From Atopsyche davidsoni (taxonomy: Eukaryota > Arthropoda > Insecta > Trichoptera > Hydrobiosidae), in assembly GCA_022113835.1 (NCBI GenBank), contig JAILWY010000015.1, forward strand, positions 8,718,501-8,782,500: a stretch of DNA of 64,000 nt, given 5' to 3'. Under the pieces are notes generated by a model. It did no database searches. It was given only the letters and a program-made list of their open reading frames with translations, and was not told where the DNA came from. The position numbers and the translations under genes were made by a program. How positions within the stretch are numbered: the first letter of the stretch is position 1; each line of letters opens with the position of its first letter. Positions 56,161 through 64,000 of the stretch are shown one piece after another.

Positions 56161-56629
56161 GAAATAAACGCACATAGCAGTTTTTATGTATAAAAAAAAT
56201 ACTGTACAAAAAACATACTATAACATAGATAATGAAAACTAATTATGGTATATAATGATTAAGTACATTATAAATAACTTCAATTTTACAACGCAAATTA
56301 TAGGTGTTCGAGGAACGCAAAGAACTTTATAACACGATGCCGAGTCAAATATATAACAATTTATATAATTTTTATTTTTAATAAAACAGTAAAAACCTAT
56401 AAAAGTTATTCAATTTAAGTGCCTTTTGTTCAATACAAATCTAATGAGGAACTCATGCCCATTTTAATATCTAGCTAGAATTAATGGTTTATCCAAAGAG
56501 ATTACGCAGTACAATCAAAATTTTGAATTTTATTTCTTAAGATTTATTACAAGTGTCTTGAAATAAATCAATATTTTTGACTTGTGATTATTTAACATAT
56601 TACAAGTGTCTTTATTTATTAATTTCAGC

Positions 56630-56930
56630 TGTCAGGTCGGAGTTCACATACACCAGCGTAAAATGAGACGATGCTTCGCTAAGCTCTACAATTTGTGCTG
56701 GGATTTCATCGATAGGACTACGAGATATTGGTTGATTGGGTCACGAAAGATTCAGAACTGACAACGGGAGTGGGTCAAGAGTGCGAATGGACCGATGGAT
56801 GCAATGAGTGGATGATGTTACGCTCCAAGTGAGATGAACTGGAACAGAGAAGTGCCGAGCAGGAGGTATTGACGAATTTCCACATGCCAGGGACAACCAG
56901 GGGAATAAATCATAGTCGAGGACGACGATG
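56630..56930 (+). other. GC-richer segment after an acceptor-like site, unassigned
   Basis: TTATTTATTAATTTCAG at 56612-56628 is a fair acceptor. The following 300 bases are near 48% GC, with ATGAGACGATGCTTCGCTAA opening only 32 codons. The lack of a long frame suggests a noncoding exon or the decayed 3' end of a LINE (it ends in GACGACGATGATT). Confidence 0.25.
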
Positions 56931-57522
56931 ATTTAGTTCCTTAGATATCAAATAATTAATACTGACTTACATCCTATTAGGAATTTACCACTAAAAATAT
57001 AATTTAGTAACACAACAAAATTTTATATATATTTAAAAAAAAATGATTACAGCAACTTGGAAGTTTTTTCATAAAACTACCGCATAATGTTCTGTTGTTG
57101 AAAATAAAGATTAATAAAACAGTTTAAAATTTCAGGACTACAATTATAATCTAATATTATGGAAGTATAAATGTTGTGCAGGTAGTCAATGTATTTACCT
57201 GAGTTCTCTCTTTTTCACGGAACACCTGAACACTCGAGTCTTCGTCTTATTCTAGATAGAGATTCTTTTTCTTGTATGAAGCCCAAGAAGGTTTTATTTA
57301 TAGAATAATTGCAAAACCGAATTTATCTTGCAGCTACCAGCAAATTATATAATAATTATTTTTGAATGATTTGTTTCTCGATATTCTAATAAAACACTGT
57401 ATGTGAGATTCATAGGGGTCATTTATATTCCGTGAGCTTGAAATATATATATTTATATTTATATATATATCTGCGTAAATATTTATTTATTACATCATTA
57501 CGTTACCTCTGTGTTTCTGTAG

Positions 57523-57626
57523 TTATTTAAACGCATTGACAGAGCTTTCAAAGGACGAGCCAACCTCCCCAAACGAAGGGCTGCCTCTGTCCTGCGTTCA
57601 AGGGCGGAAGAATCTGTTACCGTTGA
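57523..57626 (+). CDS. Exon of an unidentified gene
   Basis: A good acceptor (CCTCTGTGTTTCTGTAG) and perfect donor (GTGAGT at 57627) bound 104 bases. Two frames are open: LFKRIDRAFKGRANLPKRRA and on (basic), and YLNALTELSKDEPTSPNEGL and on (mixed). A second GC-rich segment with CCCCCAG at 57671-57677 follows after 51 bases, stays open for about 20 codons in either continuation, and is followed by AATAAA at 57810-57815. The two may form the 3' end of a gene. No domain recognised; the frame is undecided. Confidence 0.4.
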
Positions 57627-57829
57627 GTGAGTATTAGTATCCGTAAAATATATCATTATATTATTAATCATCCCCCAGACACTGGGGCACCCTGCCTACC
57701 CGGCCCGTCACCGGCCAGGCCTGTCAAAGGGCATTTTAGAAAATACTTATTCGATACCTATTAAGTTCATGAAATTACATTATGTTTTTGATGCACATGT
57801 GTTGAAATTAATAAAAGTGTAACTACAAA

Positions 57830-60190
57830 TTTCATCAAATGTATGAGATTTTTTGCCCCCTAGAAACAGTGAAAGAAAATCATTTCGTTATAATATTTGG
57901 TACAGCAGTAAAAAATCATTATGTTAAAAAGGATATAGATTGTGCGAATAACAGAATAAAAGGTCAATATTACATTGTACCAAGGTTATAAAATAAATTC
58001 AAAATATATCACATTTGAGTTCTTACGTATTTTTTTTATTATTTTTTTTTTACTATAGACTTCAAATTTATATATCTACACCAAATTCAATCAATTGATT
58101 ATTGACTACATATTTATGTATGTCAGGTAAAATATTAAAATAAGGCGTATATACCCTTTACTGATTTCTTAAGAAATCATCTAACTTTACTGTGTAAAAA
58201 ACGTAAAAATACTTTCATTAGACGTTGAAAGAAATAATAAATGTTTATATAATGATACACACAAGAATGCATACAATATGCAATGTTTGCGAAATTTATA
58301 TATTTTGCGAATATAAAACCTTATCAGACGTTTCGGTATATTAGTTATTGAGTAGTACATTCCCTAAAATGGTCTCAATGTAAAATTTTATAGACTTTTG
58401 AACTAGTATTGAAACAGTAGCAAGCAGATTGGTGGTATAAATAAGAAAACTGCCGATGCAGTTCTTACTTTGTTCTTACATCGGAATTTTTTTTGTTGTT
58501 AAGATCCAAATGCAGCTTTATTACCGCCAAGCTTTAGCCAAAGCATTATTTGTTTTCTTTGGGTACAATATATTTCCTTAAAAACCACAAATATATATAT
58601 TAAATATGTCATGTAAAATATTCTAGTTAGAACTAATTGGAAGATTCTATAATGGGTATTTATTATTACATTTCATAAGCATAAGATTAAATGATGTTTA
58701 CCTTTATAAAATATTTATATTGTGTTAATAATTAACACAATACTGAGCTAAACACAAAAAGTTAATTTACTTGGAATTTAAAAAATATATATATCGTTCA
58801 ATTATTTACTTAAATTTACCAGATCTAGATTGGATTCGTCGGTCCCTATTTTGCTACCCCTGTTCATGAAAGCGTCGCGAAAAACGCGTTTACTGCAACT
58901 GACAATGGGGTGGCGGGGAGAGAGAAGGGCCTCCGAGAGGGTGGCTTACAGCTGCAAAGGGATATATTTGTAAATCTCATTCAATAACTCAAGTGGTCGT
59001 TCCGTGAATCTATTTAAGAAATGTGAAATGGAGATAAGTCTCTCCTGTGCTAATGACCACTCCGTGAGCGCTCACTTAACTAACAGGCTATTTAAACAAA
59101 TAACAATAACACCGAACAACGAGAAATGATGCTTTTCAAAAAAACCATATCCATTGTGTTTTTTTTTGGACCCTGAAAAAAAGTAGCCACAAGGTGATAG
59201 GTATTCTCAGTAGTGCGATTTGTGAAAAAAAAAAATTAGTAAACGAAAAATATTGAAATTCAACTTTATAAAAAATACGCAGACTCTGAGAAATAATTTT
59301 TTTTTTTACGCAACACGCAATAAAAATTATAATTTTTTTTTTAGAAAACGGTAAAAATGGTCTCAAACCGTTTCTCTCTACATATTTGTTGTTAAAATGC
59401 GGAGAATTACAAATTAAACCGATTTTTTGTCATACCATGAACCGTGCTAATTATAAGAAGGTATTGCAGGTTTTGACGATCCTTGTTAATGTAGTTATTT
59501 TTGGGTATAAGGTATCATTGTTCATATCACGTTTTAGTTTCGGTATGACGTATATTTACAACTATAAAAAAAAATGTTCCTCTTTTTAAAATAATCAAAT
59601 ATTTGTTTCCAACCTAGGAACTGAATAATTACAACAAGATGGGAGCAGTGAAAACAAGTTTTTGTTATTAATATAAATAATTTATTCTCTGTAAAAAGGT
59701 TTCTATTAGATTGAGTGTACGCAACAACCCCCTAACGACCCCCGACAAATGCGAAACATTTGAACCGTTGAGGTAAAAAGTTACCCGCGTCGCTTACCCC
59801 GAGGTCCCGCCAGCCCCGAGCTACCCTGTCCGAAGCCACAGTTGCAGTCGCCATGTTGTCTTCCACAGAATAGGGGATGATCTTTGTCTCTCATTCAAAG
59901 AGGCATCTTTTAACGGATCTGTTATGCTTGTAAATACGTATAATTGATTTTGAATGATTTGTGTTTGAATCAGTCCCGCTATAATGTAAATATAATGTTT
60001 ATATATTGAGATTGTGAAAAGGTAACGACAAAATAAATATATGGTTTTACTTATGAAACATTTGTTTTGATTGAATATTTAGTAAACTACTATCAAATTT
60101 ATATTCATGATCATCGCTGGGTTAAATAGACTCAATGTATGTATAATGTTTACTATTGAGAAGACGTCAATAATACCTGCGAGTCACGCG
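57830..60190. other. AT-rich stretch with two small GC-richer patches
   Basis: Patches at 58840-58950 and 59720-59860 are GC-richer (the second with CCCCTAACGACCCCCGACAA) but hold no splice-bounded frame. AT-rich frames at 59136-59589 look like chance. Nothing else recognised. Confidence 0.3.
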
Positions 60191-60194
60191 TTTT

Positions 60195-60290
60195 TATCTA
60201 GCAAAAACTTAGCTCACCAGTTCCCCACTTGCATACAACGATTCGAATTCCCACTCAGCCACAGGGTAACAATAGACGTCGAGGTAATAT
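60195..60290 (+). mobile_element. Possible tRNA-derived SINE fragment
   Basis: TTAGCTCACCAGTT (A-box-like) and, about 31 bases on, GATTCGAATTCCC (B-box-like) have tRNA-like spacing. No stable cloverleaf is apparent and no tail is seen, so it is either a SINE head or a decayed tRNA. Confidence 0.35.
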
Positions 60291-60479
60291 TGGAAACAGT
60301 GAACTATTTTTAAAAAAACTTATGCACAAGTAATACATAATATAATGATATGTGTTATTAAATATGAAATTTGCGTGAATTTTTGGGTTCATTAATATTA
60401 AGTGAGCAAATTGCCTCCCTGCTCTCCCCATTCTGTTGCTTGTGTAAAGGATCGGTAATGGGTTAGGTTAGGTTAGTTG

Positions 60480-60700
60480 TAGAGGGATGTGCTCTGGAAG
60501 TACCTTGATAAGCTTGCTGCAGACGGAGTATCAGATTTGTAAGGAAAGGACATATGATAATGCTATTGGGCAGCAGCGATACGCAGACTTTCCTATTGAT
60601 ATAAAACTGCGGTGTACCCACTACACTATATTCTTCTAAAAAAAACCATGAACGTGTCGTCAAGCGTCTCTGATCAGAGGCACTTGATGAAGATGCCCAA
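60480..60700. repeat. Interspersed repeat shared with 6905-7130
   Basis: TTGGGCAGCAGCGATACGCA, CCCACTACACTAT and CAGAGGCACTTGATGAAGAT match the other copy in order. AGCTTGCTGCAGACGGAGTA matches its flank in inverted orientation. Class unknown. Confidence 0.6.
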
Positions 60701-60834
60701 AATTGCTTGCCTTGATTTTGAACATACGCATGGACTATGCCTCACAAAGGTTTGGCTTATCAAATGATATGGCACAGGACGACATGAAAATTTCACGCCA
60801 ATCGTGTTAATTCGAGTCCAAATCGTGCAGACTT

Positions 60835-61045
60835 TCGCCCCTCGCGCCTGCTGGGGCACAATGAGCGCCCCTAAGCCGATTACTGGCCGTGAAAACGTCG
60901 CTTTCAGCGCGATTCAGCACGCCGAGCGGCCCTGCCGTGATGGCTTCATCGCGGCTTGGCAGCTGTGACGTCACCTATTCTTCCCCGCGGCTTGCTAAGC
61001 GGTCCACACCCGAGACAACTCGACCGACAGGTTGACCGAGAGCAT
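60835..61045. promoter_or_regulatory. GC-rich patch with CRE palindrome and short ORF
   Basis: TGACGTCA at 60966-60973 is a perfect ATF/CREB-type site. On plus an ATG at 60861 opens 35 codons (MSAPKPITGRENVAFSAIQH and on) to a TGA that overlaps the CRE. A segment near 60985-61030 (CGGCTTGCTAAGCGGTCCAC) recurs, diverged, at 61255-61310, so part of the patch is repetitive. Confidence 0.3.
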
Positions 61046-61458
61046 CCTTTTTTTGGGTTATATTTTTATGAGCTTTTGGCAACATAACGATTGGTTGGCG
61101 GTCCACGGGAGGTTCCTATACACGTCACATCACAACTTGCGATAATCCGATAGCATCCTTCGTTGAGACGATATAGGCTGTTTGCAAATCGGTCGCATAT
61201 CATGTCGTGACGTGTGTAGAGGTTTTTAAGCTCCAAAATCATCGAATATCCATCACGGCTTGCTATGCGACCTACACACAAGACAACAAAACCAATGTCG
61301 ACCGATAAGTAAGTCGAAAGTGCGCTTTCTGTTGCATTTTTTTTATCAAGAATTATCCCATGCGTCATCGATCGTCGCACCTTAGCTGTGACATGGGTTC
61401 TGTTTATGGTTGTTATATGTTTGAAGGGCGAAAGAGCTCTCAATGCTATAGTGTAGAG

Positions 61459-62131
61459 CATAGGTTCCCAAAGTGGTCAATTTCGACCCCCAGGGGTCGA
61501 TGAGAGCGAAAAATTAAATTGGGGGTCCATGAACTGTAAATGGGGTCTACGAGAGTGGATCCCATTTAAGCATGTCATCACCAAAATACAACAGCGGATT
61601 ATCTGTCCATACGGTGACATTGAAGATTCGGAAGTCATACTACAGAAAGAACTGATTGAAATAAACACTAATGAAGAACTCAAGGGGCAGTTTAGAAAGG
61701 GATATCAGCATTTTGGCTTCAGAGAGACATACCTGCTATTTATCCTGCATTATGGACTATCGCAAGAAGATTTTTGACAGTTTTACTATCTTCATTCCTC
61801 GTGGAAAGGGGTTTCAGTGCGGTTGCTTACAAAAAAAGAAATAGATTGGAAATCACAGGCAGAGGAGATTTGAAGTTAAATCTGACTTATTTGAATCCAA
61901 ATATTGAAAATTTGCTATCAAAGCATCTTACCCATTAAAAATATTGATTTTTTTAGTAAATGCATATTTGCATTTTACGTGTATTTATTTATAAAGGTAT
62001 ACAGTAAAACCTCGATATAACGGACCCCTATTTTACGGATTTCAGAACGGACAAAAAATCCGGTCAATTGTAAAAATTCAATATTAGCAAGGCAGGGGTC
62101 TATCAAAAACAAAAAGTTTTGAGAAATCAGA
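61459..62131 (+). mobile_element. hAT element, ZBED5-like type, copy 2
   Basis: CATAGGTTCCCAAAGTGGTC starts the element. The body matches 14866-15520, including the internal pogo-like end CAGTAAAACCTCGATATAAC (from 62001). The right side carries about 50 extra bases before a degraded terminus near 62110-62131, and no target duplication is left. Confidence 0.85.
61600..61936 (+). pseudogene. hAT transposase C-terminal remnant, copy 2
   Basis: CPYGDIEDSEVILQKELIEI leads in, then GYQHF with frame shifts near 61720-61780. RNRLEITGRGDLKLNLTYL follows, with AEE in place of GRG-frame residues at 61855-61870. The blocks are those of the first copy. Multiple shifts make it non-functional. Confidence 0.75.
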
Positions 62132-62439
62132 AGTATTTTTTTTTTTGTTTTTTTTTTTATCTACATATTCTTTCTGTTATGAATATACAGGAAATAAATG
62201 ATATCAACGTAACATTATTTATGGATTTTGACGGAAGCTTCTCGGGTCAAGAAATCAAACCAACAAGGTTACCAGAATAGTAAGGCCTGCTTAAAAATCT
62301 AATGGTTTTTTAGTAATTACAAACTTTGAACGCCAATAGTTAACTATAAGTAATACTGGAGCAGTTAGTTATAATGCGCTCGCTAGTGCAAGTTTACGTT
62401 GAAAGATCGAAACTTCGAGGGGCACAACAAGATTTGAAG

Positions 62440-62760
62440 GCGAATTCAAAAAGGGCGCCACCGACGGCGCCCCTCCGCGCCGTTTCGCCCCGCCCCGCCC
62501 CCGCCCCTCCCCCGCCCCCGCCCCCGCCCCGACCACGCCCCCCCCCCTGCCCCCTGCCCCCTCCCCCGCCCCCCTGCCCCGCGCCCCCCGGCCGTGCTCA
62601 CGGCTGACTTGGTACCCTCGCCTCAGTTGCGTTTGGGCTCCTAGCGGCACGGCAGCCAGCACGGAACTCGAACCAGACACCCCCGAGTCGAGCCGCAGTC
62701 GTCCGGAAACGACGCCCGTCGGCGCGAATAATCATCCCCTGCGAATAATAAAAAAATATA
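62440..62760. promoter_or_regulatory. CpG island, possible divergent promoter
   Basis: About 300 bp of CpG-rich sequence with runs of C (CCCCGCCCC-type GC boxes at 62488-62590) between the hAT copy and exon-like segments on both strands (minus 62865-62598, plus 63051-63257). The position suits a promoter. Its frames are low-complexity. Confidence 0.4.
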
Positions 62761-62865
62761 TATACAAAAAAAAAAACTCACCGACCGACCGAAACCGTCG
62801 GCTATTTTCTGTGCGATTCTTTTTTGTTTGTTCAGAAAAAATTGTGCGATTTTGTTAATGAACAT
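62598..62865 (-). CDS. Possible two-exon small protein, minus strand
   Basis: Exon 1, 62865-62782, opens MFINKIAQFFLNKQKRIAQK and ends in phase 0 at a perfect donor (GTGAGT). Exon 2, 62738-62598, follows an excellent acceptor (TTTTTTATTATTCGCAG) and is open in the same phase for 46 codons (GMIIRADGRRFRTTAARLGG and on) to TGA. The total would be about 74 aa, strongly basic. The intron would be 43 bases, unusually short. Exon 2 lies in the CpG island, where chance frames are common. Unidentified. Confidence 0.3.
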
Positions 62866-63050
62866 TTCATGAATTTTAGTGCGTTGTTTTATATCAAAAA
62901 CCGTATAAATTCGTACCAATACTGTGCTCTGAAAACGGTAATATTTTTGAGTCTGAAAATATTACTGATTTTGTTTCTAGTCAAAGACACTCGCACAGTA
63001 TAATTGGGGGCTGTTTTTTTTTTTTTTTGATATTTTTTTTACCTGTGCAG

Positions 63051-63257
63051 CGAATTATTGCAATATTAAAGTGACAGTTCCTCGTCGGACCGGGGCAAGA
63101 GGCAGGAGTATATCCGTTTCCGCTCTGGTCGCGTGCGACTCGAGCATGTGAGAAGTGCGTACCTCCTGAGGACATTGGACCAGTGAGAGGACCTCGTGAG
63201 TGCTCGCGCGGGCGACGGTTTAGTTAGAGATGCTTCAGCTCATCGACCGGGGCAAAG
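63051..63257 (+). CDS. Exon with start codon of an unidentified gene running out of the window
   Basis: A strong acceptor (GATATTTTTTTTACCTGTGCAG) ends at 63050 and a donor (AAAG then GTAGGC) starts at 63258. An ATG at 63230, with an in-frame stop at 63221, opens MLQLIDRGK plus one base to the donor, so the rest would be 5' UTR. Alternatives are donors GTGAGA at 63148 and GTGAGT at 63196, with another open frame from the acceptor (about 32 codons). Ten codons are too few to name the protein. Confidence 0.45.
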
Positions 63258-63259
63258 GT

Positions 63260-64000
63260 AGGCGAAAAAAAATAATTACTAATTAAGCATTGACTAAGTT
63301 AAAAAAAAAAAAAGATTTTAGAAACATACGTTTCCAAAAAAATTAATAATCAGATGAGAGTACTCTAAAATATAAAATATACATATTTGCCCGAAAAATA
63401 TTTTATAATTTTTTTGAGCAAATATTTTGAACAAACAACTCCTGACATAATCAGACAAAATGCACATTTTAACCATAGTTATTATTTTCTTCAATACCTA
63501 AAAATATTCTATTTTTGAAATACGTTAATTTAAAAATCTAAAATAATATAAAATATAAATAGGTATTTGAGAATATTATTATCTTATTTATAACGTCATG
63601 TACAGTACATGTTTTTACTCAAAATTTTCGTAAAAAATATTTTTTGTGGAAAATAGCAAACATAGATGAAATATTGTGTTAAAAAAAATAAAGTTTTACG
63701 ATCTAGATGAAATTTAAAATACCTAGTACTTTTAGGTATTTCTTAAAATCAACAAAAATTGTTACATTTCGGCTGAACTTAAAATATGATAATATATTAT
63801 TATCGTTAACAGATTTTTAAAATTAAAAAAATATTAATGCATATTAGTTATAATAATTGTTTGATATAATTTTAATATATATAATAGAAACAAATATATT
63901 AACAACTCAACAATTAGAAAAAATTCTAGTCATAAAAAATAAGTTGGTTATAAAACCTACTAAATATTTTTCATGCATGAGATTTAGGTTTTGTTATTTA
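63260..64000. other. AT-rich, probably intron
   Basis: Strongly AT-rich with no open frames or repeats of note. If the exon at 63051-63257 is real, this is the start of its following intron. Confidence 0.4.

Noticed and set aside
1..64000. CRISPR arrays, prokaryotic operons, rRNA genes, intact tRNA genes
   Set aside because: I looked for regularly spaced repeats, clustered frames and conserved rRNA/tRNA cores and found none.

Overview
The window is strongly AT-rich animal DNA with no operons, ribosome binding sites or CRISPR arrays. A holometabolous insect, perhaps a moth or butterfly, fits best. This is inferred from the decayed mariner, Tc1/mariner, hAT, pogo/Tigger-type and jockey-type elements, a small secreted-protein gene split by short introns, and isolated CpG-rich islands in AT-rich sequence. 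No protein could be matched to a named host gene by reading alone.

Most of the window is intergenic or intronic sequence carrying transposon remains. 0-20 kb holds a TA-flanked pogo-like MITE, a truncated mariner, a jockey-type reverse transcriptase remnant, a complete but defective hAT element and a second hAT fragment. 21-24 kb holds a possible small membrane ORF and the best gene of the window: a three-exon minus-strand gene for a secreted precursor with an acidic propiece, a furin-like site and a very basic C-terminal part, with its own TATA box and poly(A) signal. 24-34 kb holds a 0.4 kb inverted-repeat pair, palindromic repeats with hammerhead-ribozyme-like cores, several MITEs and a series of exon-like islands on both strands. 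34-37 kb holds an ORF cut in two by a hAT MITE and a degenerate tandem array that was itself hit by a MITE. 38-51 kb holds a full-length dead mariner, two tRNA-derived SINE candidates, a MITE sitting in a (TA)n tract, two internally deleted Tc1/mariner elements and a mariner nested in another MITE. 55-56 kb holds a roughly 180 bp satellite ending at a CpG-rich island. 57-64 kb holds exon-like segments, a second copy of the hAT element and a CpG island that may be a divergent promoter.

How the genes work together cannot be told. Apart from the secreted-precursor gene, host coding calls rest on splice-site and reading-frame agreement only and are given with low to moderate confidence. Reverse transcription, protein search or comparison with a related genome would settle them.
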